From: Vigna angularis
Lineage: Eukaryota > Streptophyta > Magnoliopsida > Fabales > Fabaceae
Length of the DNA stretch: 64,000 bases
Reading direction: 5' to 3'
NCBI RefSeq assembly: GCF_016808095.1
Contig: NC_068974.1
Coordinates: 4,402,001-4,466,000, forward strand
Positions 51,801-59,000 of this stretch are shown here, piece by piece. How positions within the stretch are numbered: position 1 is the first letter of the stretch; each line of letters opens with the position of its first letter. The translations under genes and the position numbers were made by a program. The notes below the pieces were generated by a model. It ran no database searches. It worked only from the letters and a program-made list of their open reading frames with translations, and had not been told where the DNA came from.

Positions 51801-54800
51801 GGATCACACATTATTTATCAAACATTCGGCTTCAGGGGGAGTAACAATTCTATTAGTGTATGTAGATGATATTATAGTGAGTGGGGACGACAAAAGGGAA
51901 CAACAAGTGTTAAGCGAATGTCTTGCCAAGGAATTTGAAATCAAGACACTAGGAAGGCTTAAATATTTTTTGGGAATTGAAGTGGCTCATTCTAAGAAAG
52001 GAATCTTCATATCTCAACAAAAATATATTACAGACTTGCTTAGAGAAACAGGGAAGACAGGCTGTAGACCAGCGAGTACTCCAGTTGATCCAAATATAAA
52101 ATTGGGAAGTATGGAGGATGATATTGCTGTGGACAGGGAAATGTATCAAAGACTTGTGGGCAGACTTATTTACTTATCGCACACTAGACCAGACATTGCG
52201 TTTGCTGTAAGTCTAGTCAGCCAGTTTATGCACCAACCAAAGGAAGCACATCTACAAGCTGCTCTTAGAATTGTCCAGTACTTGAAAGGGACCGCTGGAA
52301 GAGGGATTTTGTTCAAACGGAACAAGAGTGTAAGCCTTGAAGCATATACGGATGCAGACTATGCTGGGTCAGTGGTAGATAGGAGATCAACCACAGGATA
52401 CTACACCTTCCTTGGTGGAAACTTGGTGACTTGGAAGAGTAAAAAACAGAGTGTAGTGGCTAGATCAAGTGTTGAAGCCGAATTTCGAGCAATGGCCCAC
52501 GGAATATGTGAACTTTTATGGCTGAAGATTATATTGGAAGACTTGAAGATAAAGTGGGATGAACCTATGAGGCTATATTCTGACAATAAATCTACAATTA
52601 GCATAGCCCATAACCCGGTGCAGCATGATAGAACCAAACATATTGAAGTTGATAGACACTTTATAAAGGAAAAGCTAGACAGTGGCATGATTTGCACACC
52701 ATATGTATCTACTCAGAACCAACTTGCAGACATACTCACCAAGGGACTGAATTGCATTAACTTTGAAGGAATTGTCTCCAAGCTGGGAATGGAAAATACC
52801 TATTCATCAGCTTGAGGGGGAGTGTCAAAACCGTGATTGGAGTGGTATTAATTGGCATAGTGTATTTTAGGAAGTCTTTTATTTAAATGTGCTGTATTTC
52901 TGTAACTGCTGGGTGCTGCCGTTAATAGGCTATTTATGTTTGATTGATCCCGTAATGTTAGGGATTTGTCCAGTAGAATTAGCAGCCCATATTTCCTAAA
53001 ATATGCTGCTGACTTATGTATACAAATAGAGGTTAACAACCTCATAAGAAATAATAAGAAAGAATTCTATCCTAAATTTGAGATTTATACTCTCCCTCTC
53101 TCTACTAACAACTAACTTCTTTTATTCCTAACATTACCTACCCCTCAAAATCAACCTTGTCCTCAAGGTTGAAGTCAGGGAACTGTTATTTGATGCAAGG
53201 CTCCTCTTCCCAGGTGGCGTGCGCCCTCCAATTCAAATCTGGAGGCTTGGGTGGTGGCAAATCCTCCTCCACTGTCTTCCCTTCTTCCTGGATTCTATTA
53301 ATTTCCAACATTTCATAAATGGTTTTAGTAAGGGAGGATTCCACTAAAACCTTGCTAAAGAAAGCTATGGGCCTTACGCTAAACTGCCTCCAATCTCCTT
53401 TAATTTATCCTAGGGTTGCCAAATAGGTAGCTCCTAAATTCACATCTAGCATGTATTCCACCACCTCTTTCCTCAGTGGTGGCTCTGCCCTGCTCAACCT
53501 CATTGACACAATCTGGATAGCCTGAGGCCTAAGACTGTCTACATAGACAGAGGATGTAGACAAAGGATGTGTGTAGTGCATCTTTGGCAACAAAGGCTGT
53601 GTGTACATAGACAACATGTTTATCACAGATAAGCTTGTGAACCTTACAGCTAATTGCAGCTCTCCCATTTTCTTCATACCAGAATTATGCAGTACTAAAA
53701 GAGGATAAGAGTGTGTGTACACTCTATCAGCTTCAAGAGTGGACAGCCTAATTCTCACCTTCCCTATTCTTGAATACTTTGATGCCCTTGATTTCTCTCC
53801 AACATGTAAATGACCATTATCATGGACCCCTACTGTGATAACAGTACATGGATCAAAAACCTCCCAAATGTATTGCCCATTCTACCTAGTCTTCATTAGC
53901 ATCAACCCTTGTGCACTTATAATCCCCAGTTCTAGAATTCCAATGCTGGCCTTCCATAGTTGCTTTGCTATTGGCCTAAGATCACTACTGTAGTGAGTTG
54001 ATTCATCGAGCACATGGTAGCCACCTTCCAAGCAAACCCTCAAGTGTATCCTACTTGAGAACTTGGTCTCTTTCTTCTTTTCCCCTTCAACAACCACATG
54101 TTTTTCAAGGTTAAACCACCTTGTGTTCACAGGCTTATGGTCAAACCTCCTCTGCACATTGTGTAAAGGAATGACACACCTTCCCAGGATTTCATCTTTG
54201 TTTGGACTAGCCCTATCTTCTGTAGTCAGAACCAAAGGCTCCTCAAATGGCTCAGCAACAACAAACATCAAGTCCTCATTCCACATGGGATTTATGGTTT
54301 TACTCTGAGATGCTCTAATTCTTGAAAATTGATTTCCCAGATTGGCCTTCACAAAAACTTCAGGATATCGGGTTTTGTCACTTGGTATCAAGTCTTGAGC
54401 CTCAATAACATTGACCCTGACATACCAAAGCTTAGGTGAAAGGTAAACCTTTGATCTTATGTTTGCAATAGCCTCAGGACCAACAGTTGCTGCATCAGAA
54501 TGCCATGCATCAAGAAATGCCTCGTCTGCTTGAGTTCCCATCCAAACTGCCAACATTAACTCTCCCTTGGCTTTCTCACCTCTCCTGTCTTCTAGTATGT
54601 ACCACTGTGAAGCCAAAGGACTATTTGGTGGCACACGTTTTGGGATTTCATTCAGATCAAACATCACTCTCCCTACAAAGTCATCCACAGCAACATCTTT
54701 GTCTTTCACTACCACCTCTAGAAGAGAAGCTTGAATCCTTTCTTTGGAGAAGGCAAAAACATGATTCCACTAAGGATTGGACTTTTTCTCAAAGTGCTTG

Positions 54801-57800
54801 GTGAGGCCCTTGTACTTTCCAAGCTTCACTTCAATATAAGGATCCACACCACCAGTAATAATGCTAACTCCAAGATTGACAGAGACAGAAGGTGAGGAGT
54901 GATCTGGTTTTTCCGATGCTTGCGGCACCAGAATTTCCAACTCCTAGATGTCCTCGTCGACGCTTTCCTCCTGTCGCTCCGCTGCCAGCTCCTCACAAAC
55001 GGTACCCCGATTTAATCCGCCAAACCTCCGCGTCAGAGCATCGGTGAACATCTTCCAAGTTGGATGCGTGGTTTTCTTCCGCCAGAGGCGGAACCAAAAA
55101 CTCGCTAAACCTCCCTCCATGCATCTATAGACGAGCTTCATCTTCTCCTTCTCCGTCACACTTTGGAGGTCGAAGAGTTTCTCTGCCTGTGCGATCCAGC
55201 CCATGGGATCCCCACCTTCAAATGTAGGTAGTTCAACGCGCTTCCTCCAACTGCGTCGAACTTCTCCTCTATCATCTTCCGATTCCTCCTCCCAGTTTTC
55301 CGGCGGTCGTTGTTCGCGTCCAACATTGACAGAATCACGTCTTCCTTCGGAGCTCCGATGCTGGTTCCTGGTTCGTCATTCTCAAGTGCGGCCAAACGCT
55401 TGGAATTCGCGAGTTACCGCTCTCATCTCCGCTTTCAACTCTTCTACTGTCGATTCAATCGCGATCAACCTTCCCTCCATTCTTCTTGTTAGGTTCCTCC
55501 GATACAAATTCGTTTGCTCCTCCGATACAGATCCGGCAAGTCAGACCAACTTGTTAGGTTCTTTTGTTCAGAAAACCAAATAGAATACTCTCTTCTCACA
55601 ATAACACTTAACAACAAAAGATGAAAGTATGTGTATGTATATTATTGAATCTGTATTGTATATAAAGAGAAATACAATTATACGTCCCAAGGAAGCCTCC
55701 CTTCCTCCACTGAAAAATGTCCCGTCTATACCCACAAGGAAAATATCTTATATTCCTCTCTCCACCTATTCTGTTATTATTTATACTCTCCCTCTCTCTA
55801 CTAACAGCTAACTTCTTTTATTTCTAACAATGTCCCATTTGGTCTTCCCATTGGACGATTTCATGATCTCACATGTAAGTTTGGAATAATATATATCCAT
55901 TCACTAGCATGAGCGGAGTGTTGATTAGGGAGAAAACTTAGTTGATAAGCTACAATAGGATATTGTAATTAATTACAAGTCTGCTGTTAGAAGTTAGAAG
56001 ATTCTAGAGATGTCTTTGTAATCATTGCTTCATGATTAAAGTTCTCTATATAGAGCTTGATGTACTGTTAAAAACATGATCTCACATGTAAGTTTGGAAT
56101 AATATATATCCATTCACTAGCATGAGCGGAGTGTTGATTAGGGAGAAAACTTAGTTGATAAGCTACAATAGGATATTGTAATTAATTACAAGTCTGCTGT
56201 TAGAAGTTAGAAGATTCTAGAGATGTCTTTGTAATCATTGCTTCATGATTAAAGTTCTCTATATAGAGCTTGATGTACTGTTAAAAACTTGAATTCAATA
56301 AAATATTCTCATATCCAGTTTAACATTTAACCCACCTAGAAATGGGAGGATACCAGCTAACTAGAATGTTGTTTTCTTAGATTTTTGGGAAATAATTACA
56401 TGAAATTTGTTTATTATCAGTTGATTGTTTTCAACCTTGAGGATATACTTATTTGGACAATGGGAAAGGGGAAGCTAGTTGACACTAGGATACTGATTAG
56501 TTAGTTTGAGTTGATGAGTTAAAATTGGGCAGCAGAAGATGGGGTGGGACGGGGGGAAGGCTGGGTGGTTAGGTGGCGAGAGGTGAGGGAGGAATGTCCA
56601 TTTTGTAGATTGAAGGTGAGGGAGGAATGTTCATTTTGTTGATTGAGCATTAGCTTTTTGTGAAAGGAGAAAGCCTCTGTGAAGAGGAACTTGGAAGGGC
56701 CCCCTTTTTTCTCATTCGTTTCATCCTATTTAGTATACGTATTTATTTTTTCTTTTTCCAATCCCGAGTTCGTTACTCGTGAGACCATGAATGATTTCCC
56801 TATGTCTATAGGTTTACACCAAGGGTTTCTTATTCCTTTTGTTTTGGTTTTGAATGTTCGTATGTTATGATCATATCTAGGAGTTTGTAGCTTAATGCAT
56901 GTTTTTTGCACAAGATGTGTTTCTAAAGGAGTTGGGAGATGGAATTGATGGTAAACTAGAGTATTGGGAAGCTTAGGAATCACTTGGTTTCCATTTAAGT
57001 AGAAGCAGAATGGGGCATATATATGGAATGCATGTCCAACCTGATGCACGATAGCATTGGCTTTGAGGTGAAAATTGGATATAAGACATCCCAAGTCACA
57101 GTTTAGTTATTTTGGATAAATGACAGAAAATCAGGGAGATGCTGAAAATATGATTCTGAGTTGCTTGGATCAATTTCGTTTATATACTTCGGCACACGAA
57201 TGGAAATATGTTCTAAAATTCTTAGAGAAAGTTATGATTCAATTGCCCCTCACGCAAGATTAAAAACAAAGTGCTGTTGCTTCCAAATTTCATTAGTAAA
57301 CTGCCGGAAATAAAAAAAAAAATTGTCTTTGTGTTTCGGTAATTATACTAATTATCATGGTAAACTTGTTTGCGGTGTGTTTTGAAATGTAACAACCCCC
57401 GCCGTCCTTTTTGATTTAGCAGGATCTGTCCAAAGAGCCAGTTCAGAATCTGCTTTCAGCTTTAGCAGAACTCCAAAGGCAGGTTGATAAGGCTGATGCA
57501 GTTGTAGAGCAAAAGGAAGAGGAATATATTGAGTTGAGGGAACAGCTAAAACAGTCTGAGAGAAAGAGGATTGAATATGAGACAAAAATGAAGTCAATGG
57601 AGGAGGCTTGGCAAAAGCAGATGGCATCTTTGCAAGTAAGTTTTCAGTTCAGACAAGCATTCAAGTTTTTTGACACATGAATGTTATTTTAATGGATGCA
57701 ACTGATTGGTTGATCCAAACTTTTGACTAGTACTATATATGTACCTGTAGTTTACATGAACAAGTTATTCTGATAAAAAAAACTCGGCTAGGAGACACCA

Positions 57801-58620
57801 ATATCAGAATCTCAAACTTCTATAACGTGAGACTCATGAGTCATGTCCCATACCCAGCAATTAGATTCTAACATATTCCCTCATCTCAATAACCAGATAA
57901 ATTATTATCACTCAATTATTTGTACCAGCTTTCTGAAAGAAGAATTAGTTGGTATTATGAAATACTAGTGTGATATACCAAGTTGGATTTAACTTTGAAT
58001 TTTCATTACTGTTGATATATAAAACGGTTCCTAAGAAGTTAATATATCTGTTTGATTTTCAAATCTAAAAACCGTTCATTTTTACAAGACTAGTACGATG
58101 CTGCACGAAGATTTCATATCCAACTTAAATTCTATGATAGATTCTGATTGCAATTTCAATGCAGATGAGTCTTGTTGCTGCAAGAAAGAGCCTTGCTTCT
58201 GAGAATGCTACTGTTCAACCTGTAAGACATGATTTTGTGTTACCTCGTGGTTATGATTCTGAAGATACGTCCATGGGATCAAGAACTCCTGGTGGGAGCA
58301 CACCAATGCTTTCTGGCAATCTGTCTATCACTGATGCAGGGAGACAGGTCAATGGCAATTTGACTACAATCAGCAATCTGATGAAAGAATTCGAGCAACG
58401 AACACAGGACTTTGATGGTGAAGTAAAAGCTATGCACGATGTCAAACCGGGGCAGTGTGCAAACACAAACTCGGTTGAAGAACTTAGGAAACTTAAACAG
58501 AGATTTGAAGGGTGGAAGAAACAATACAAGATCAGATTACGTGACACCAAGGCAAGGCTGTATAAATCAGAATCAGAGAAAAGTTGGCGAGCATGGTGGA
58601 AGTTAGGCTCCAGAGCATAA
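33265..58620 (+). CDS. Class VIII myosin heavy chain, 24 coding exons, divergent motor
   Basis: Plant class VIII myosins are actin motors linked to plasmodesmata, endosomes and the cell plate. Exons: 33265-33675, 34225-34326, 34421-34564, 34849-34999, 35099-35126, 35264-35435, 35575-35638, 35773-35786, 35874-35958, 36812-36915, 37023-37158, 37457-37575, 37810-37962, 38044-38133, 38982-39059, 39292-39450, 40011-40166, 40357-40562, 40637-40772, 41098-41227, 41517-41627, 41714-41829, 57423-57635, 58165-58620. All have GT-AG borders and phases that join to about 1177 aa, the family length. Seen: class VIII N-terminus (LSASP...SLEEML), SH3-like region from about residue 138, P-loop GESGSGKT 280-287, switch I NNNSSRFGK around 330-338, switch II DLYGFQ 553-558, three IQ motifs about 848-930, coiled coil about 970-1035, basic class VIII tail. 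Oddities: Gln558 replaces the switch II Glu, Ala744 replaces Lys in IRCIKPN, and Pro769 lies in the SH1 helix. Intron 22 is 15.6 kb of nested retrotransposons. The start is the first ATG in frame. Closest in layout to Arabidopsis ATM2-type genes. Confidence 0.93.
35773..35786 (+). other. 14-nt microexon (exon 8) of the myosin gene
   Basis: The conserved FLLEK step between exons 7 and 9 is missing unless this 14-nt exon is used. It is flanked by CAG and GTAATT, and with the single T left over from exon 7 it encodes LLLEK in frame. Automatic gene callers would probably miss it. Confidence 0.9.
35959..36811 (+). other. Myosin intron 9 with a Mutator-derived MITE
   Basis: 853-bp intron. Most of its length beyond ordinary AT-rich intron sequence is explained by the element at 36142-36381. 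Confidence 0.7.
36142..36381. mobile_element. MITE / short MULE-derived element inside myosin intron 9
   Basis: The left end GGGTTAAATATGTTTTTGGTC is mirrored by the right end (reverse complement GATTAAATATGTTTTTTATC). 'AGAATT'-containing sequence flanks both sides as a possible degraded target duplication. Interior has 'TTTTGGTTCC' and 'AGGGACCA' subterminal repeats. Confidence 0.75.
38134..38981 (+). other. Myosin intron 14
   Basis: 848-bp intron with GT-AG ends; overlapping short ORFs on both strands show no domain. No mobile element recognised. Confidence 0.6.
39451..40010 (+). other. Myosin intron 16
   Basis: 560-bp ordinary AT-rich intron; nothing recognised. Confidence 0.6.
42060..42328 (+). 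mobile_element. Degenerate 3' pol-end-like sequence
   Basis: Broken frames around 42190-42250 resemble the end of a gypsy integrase/chromodomain region, followed by a purine run GGAAAGGGGAAG like the one at 56461. Only a weak resemblance. Confidence 0.3.
42754..42817. repeat. Perfect 32-bp tandem duplication in LTR E
   Basis: GAACGGTAGATGGAAGGGAG... is repeated head to tail (42754-42785 and 42786-42817) without visible mismatch. Confidence 0.95.
42828..42864. repeat. (TA)n microsatellite in LTR E
   Basis: TA run of about 17 units. Confidence 0.95.
43851..44036 (-). repeat. 3' LTR of copia B
   Basis: TGTTATAGAATT...ATTCAAACA; next to a minus-strand purine-rich tract CTTAGGGAGAAG. Confidence 0.8.
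47265..47452 (-). repeat. 5' LTR of copia B
   Basis: TGTTATGAAGTG...ATTCTAACA. Shares AGGAATCAATCAT and TTTCCTACAAATCTGTAACA with the left copy. Confidence 0.8.
47790..48020 (-). repeat. 3' LTR of element C, part 1 (continues at 53089-53133)
   Basis: Collinear with 55552-55782 of the other LTR; interrupted at TTTAT by copia D. Confidence 0.9.
48021..48281 (+). repeat. 5' LTR of copia D
   Basis: TGTCAAAACC...AAATTTGAGA. It ends GA rather than the usual CA; the same end is found in the 3' copy. Confidence 0.95.
48282..48293 (+). other. Primer-binding site of copia D
   Basis: TGGTATCAGAGC, complementary to the 3' end of initiator tRNA-Met. Confidence 0.95.
48427..48987 (+). CDS. Copia D gag (capsid-like part), ends in an in-frame TAG
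   Basis: The frame begins at ATG 48427 ([10 protein letters not shown]) and gives 186 residues of a UBN2/retrotran-gag type protein: [13 protein letters not shown], then [13 protein letters not shown], ending ...LNPEYD. The next codon is TAG (48985-48987), after which the same frame continues without another stop to 52815. Related copia polyproteins have Gln at this place (NPEYDQVR), so the stop most simply reflects CAG to TAG. As it stands gag would lack its zinc knuckle and pol would not be made without readthrough. Confidence 0.9.
   Translation: MAEVVNLETGDKIHTAGELQNIHSAYRLDGKNYLKWSQIIRTILKGKGKISHLTGNAPDEMDPKFKSWDEEDSMIMAWLWNSMFPEISDTCMFLKSAREIWEAVEQTYSKAKDAAQIYDVKVKTVAAKQGGKSLTEYANQLKSLWMELDHYRVIKAKCSEDSAILKEFIEQDRVYDFLVGLNPEYD
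48988..52815 (+). CDS. Copia D pol: zinc knuckle, protease, integrase, reverse transcriptase, RNase H
   Basis: Continues the gag frame after the TAG. Numbering from the gag ATG: CCHC zinc knuckle at about 258 ([14 protein letters not shown]), aspartic protease DSGA at 372, GAG-pre-integrase HHCC region about 500-545, integrase catalytic triad Asp564, Asp627, Glu663 (35 residues between the last two, as expected), RT YVDD at 1145-1148, RNase H with DADYAG and a final LADILTKGL. Order INT before RT defines Ty1/copia. All catalytic residues seen are intact and there is no frameshift, so apart from the single TAG the element looks competent. The TGA stop overlaps the polypurine tract. Confidence 0.95.
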   Translation, partial: VRIQILGKEKVPGLNEVVAIIRSEESRRGLMLETSTTESSAMIAEGGTSMVANQKKNWGPSMEKRHEEIWCTHCNKPRHTKEKCWKLHGKPPSREWGLKDGKTSGREWGWKGGPQKKGGGQAYIANGQGAESVQLNHEEIERVRSILSKLEKPTGTCSLTYSGKVPLQFGLNVSDTPFTHYWILDSGATDHMTPLPKYFSTYSPCPSNKKISTADGTLITAAGQGEVQISPSITLKNVLHVPKLSTNLISIQKLTKDLACNVVFYSNTCILQDKNSGRTIGHAREWNGLYYMEDPNLPTKSLISKSTMTNKEKVQLYHCRLGHPSFRVVKVLFPSLFKNLSVESLHCEVCELAKHKRVPFPMSNKMSLFPFSLVHTDVWGPAYVPNISGAKWFLTFIDDCTRVTWVFLLKQKSEVSSVFVQFVSMIKNQFGVSIKRMRSDNAKDYFNLVLNSFCQKEGIIHESSCVNTPQQNGIAERKNGHLLDQTRALLFQNHVPKRFWGEALLTATYLINRLPTRVLNSKSPMEVLSSFYPHLDPTNKLQPRIFGCVSFVHVHSNERGKLDPRAIKCVFLGYSTTQKGYKCFQPGSKRFYVSRDVTFNEQESYFKQPHLQGENVREEDETLMFPNMMFGPETGTNGSIVAEPVRSAPDGGGGKFGKVYSRREKAILESSNVQESNPPSLHEVTPSNPINFDNPINFDNSNEFVSENLEAQVDQTLDLPIALRKGTRTCTQQPLYPLSNFVSFEKFSPTHKTFLTNLNSTHTPSSVSEALSDRKWKNAMDVEMEALNKNRTWELVTLPPGKKPVGCKWVYAIKYRADGTIERYKARLVAKGFTQTYGVDYLETFAPVAKMNTVRVLLSLAANNDWDLQQFDVKNAFLHGDLEEEIYMELPPGYKEQVAAGTVCKLRKALYGLKQSPRAWFGRFTKVMTGLGYKQSQGDHTLFIKHSASGGVTILLVYVDDIIVSGDDKREQQVLSECLAKEFEIKTLGRLKYFLGIEVAHSKKGIFISQQKYITDLLRETGKTGCRPASTPVDPNIKLGSMEDDIAVDREMYQRLVGRLIYLSHTRPDIAFAVSLVSQFMHQPKEAHLQAALRIVQYLKGTAGRGILFKRNKSVSLEAYTDADYAGSVVDRRSTTGYYTFLGGNLVTWKSKKQSVVARSSVEAEFRAMAHGICELLWLKIILEDLKIKWDEPMRLYSDNKSTISIAHNPVQHDRTKHIEVDRHFIKEKLDSGMICTPYVSTQNQLADILTKGLNCINFEGIVSKLGMENTYSSA
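52823..53083 (+). repeat. 3' LTR of copia D
   Basis: Same length as the 5' LTR and no difference found by eye. Confidence 0.95.
53134..53440 (-). pseudogene. 3' pol tail of element C (chromodomain end) and polypurine tract
   Basis: Minus-strand frames near 53210-53160 read ATWEEE and FPDFNLEDK, the pattern at the C-terminus of gypsy chromovirus pol (ATWE ... FNLEDKV). The TTTTGAGGGG tract then leads into the LTR. The frame is broken upstream. This shows that C derives from a chromovirus-type element. Confidence 0.6.
53405..54880 (-). pseudogene. Captured MCTP (multiple C2 domain and transmembrane protein) fragment
   Basis: Minus-strand sequence from about 54880 to 53441 encodes consecutive C2 domains of a plant MCTP (FTIP/QUIRKY family; ER-plasma membrane and plasmodesmal tethers). 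It includes [10 protein letters not shown] (C2 start), [24 protein letters not shown], a further C2 starting [24 protein letters not shown], and part of the next C2 ([14 protein letters not shown] ... [11 protein letters not shown]), ending at EVVEYMLDV. All of it is in one frame, broken by TAG at 54770-54772 (a NPQWN-type Gln in the family) and TAG at 53882-53884. An apparent in-frame loss of about 30 codons occurs beside the second TAG. The C-terminal transmembrane region is absent, and the last 11 codons after YMLDV are not MCTP. Plant MCTP genes are usually intronless, so absence of introns does not prove an RNA route. Confidence 0.88.
54944..55365 (-). pseudogene. gag fragment of element C, in frame with the MCTP fragment
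   Basis: Minus-strand frame reads [18 protein letters not shown], then [14 protein letters not shown] and [14 protein letters not shown], the Retrotrans_gag pattern of gypsy elements. It stays open from about 55365 and ends at TAG 54944-54946. The distance from the gag frame (55204) to the MCTP frame (54715) is 489 nt, a multiple of three, so gag and the captured C2 sequence share one reading frame interrupted by TAG codons. Sequence upstream of 55365 (MAALEND, GTSIGAP) is in another frame, implying a frameshift. Confidence 0.82.
55552..55829 (-). repeat. 5' LTR of element C
   Basis: On the minus strand TGTTAGAAATAAAAG...CCTAACA, 278 bp, with GAGTATAAATAATAACAG as probable TATA region. Differs at several positions from the left copy. 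Confidence 0.92.
55862..56287. repeat. 213-bp perfect tandem duplication at the 3' end of copia A
   Basis: 55862-56074 and 56075-56287 appear identical. The unit starts in the last pol codons (CATGATCTCACATG), includes the GAGCGGAG polypurine tract and most of the LTR (TGTTGATTAGGG ... TACTGTTAAAAA). Confidence 0.95.
56341..57422 (+). other. 3' part of myosin intron 22
   Basis: About 56420-56520 resembles 42270-42360 (GGAAAGGGGAAG...GATTAGT), the other flank of the retroelement stack, possibly the end of an even older gypsy element ([10 protein letters not shown] frame at 56430). The rest is unrecognised and leads to a TTTGATTTAGCAG acceptor. Confidence 0.45.
57636..58164 (+). other. Myosin intron 23
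   Basis: 529-bp intron, ordinary AT-rich sequence. Confidence 0.7.
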
Positions 58621-59000
58621 AGGGTATTCGGTTTTCAGTTTTCAAACTCTCTTTGCTGAGAATAGAAACTCTAAAGATTCATCAAAAATGGCAAAATGAT
58701 TGGTGTTGTGAACTTTTTCCTTTTTGAGGAGTGGCTTCTATATCTTGGTGGAAGACTTTTGATAAAAATGTTACCAATTCACTCGCTGGTGAAGGAAAAA
58801 AAATTGTATATCTACCAATTTTGTTACATAGGGAAAGTAATTAGGTTGTGCATAGTTGTAGACTTGTAAGATGGCATAGTTTGTGTTGTCTAGTCTATAG
58901 TTGATTTTGTATATTCCTTTTTCACTTTCTCTTTTGGGGTGAAAAACTGTGATGGATGATTTGATCTAAAACTCAGTTTGAAGATTTTAATTGTAAGTTT
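58621..59000 (+). other. 3' UTR of the myosin gene
   Basis: Directly follows the TAA stop. T-rich with several near-AATAAA elements; the cleavage site cannot be fixed. Confidence 0.55.

Larger units (their letters stand above)
48021..53083 (+). mobile_element. Copia element D, full length (5063 bp) and recent
   Basis: LTRs 48021-48281 and 52823-53083 are both 261 bp and appear identical throughout. A perfect TTTAT target duplication flanks the element (48016-48020 and 53084-53088). The initiator-Met primer site TGGTATCAGAGC lies directly after the 5' LTR, and a GAGGGGGAG polypurine tract sits directly before the 3' LTR. The gag-pol frame is complete apart from one TAG. Insertion split the 3' LTR of element C, in the same orientation as the myosin gene. 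Confidence 0.97.
47790..55829 (-). mobile_element. Element C: chromovirus-like LTR retrotransposon carrying a captured MCTP fragment
   Basis: Minus-strand element. The right (5') LTR is 55552-55829. The left (3') LTR is 47790-48020 plus 53089-53133, split by copia D. Target duplication ATGTC is perfect (47785-47789 and 55830-55834). Internal order on the minus strand is gag (about 55365-54947), MCTP-derived C2 sequence (about 54880-53441), a short tail (ATWEEE... near 53210, FNLEDK near 53160) resembling the end of gypsy chromodomain pol, a polypurine tract TTTTGAGGGG, then the 3' LTR. Protease, RT, RNase H and most of integrase are missing, so the element is non-autonomous. The LTR pair differs at several positions, making C clearly older than D. 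Confidence 0.85.
43536..56340 (+). mobile_element. Copia remnant A, split by two later insertions
   Basis: Plus-strand pol fragments are collinear across three pieces. 43540-43850 carries the RT end and RNase H start ([18 protein letters not shown]). 47453-47789 carries the middle of RNase H with several frame breaks. 55835-55905 carries the C-terminus ([10 protein letters not shown]), followed by a GAGCGGAG purine tract and an LTR beginning TGTTGATTAGGG. The gaps are exactly filled by element B (43851-47452) and element C (47790-55829), so A is the older host. It lacks gag, integrase and a 5' LTR, and its 3' end is duplicated. Confidence 0.8.
41830..57422 (+). other. Myosin intron 22, 15.6 kb, filled with nested retrotransposons
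   Basis: The donor CAG|GTAATT after exon 22 and the acceptor TTTAGCAG before exon 23 frame a phase-0 intron; the protein joins from the last IQ-linker residues straight into the coiled coil. The acceptor has two adjacent AG steps (TAG-CAG), so inclusion of one extra Gln codon is possible. Nearly all of 42.0-56.5 kb is retroelement sequence in both orientations; 56,530-57,420 has no recognised repeat. Confidence 0.85.

Noticed and set aside
54063..54804. Plus-strand ORFs across the MCTP fragment
   Set aside because: Antisense shadows of the C2-coding minus strand.
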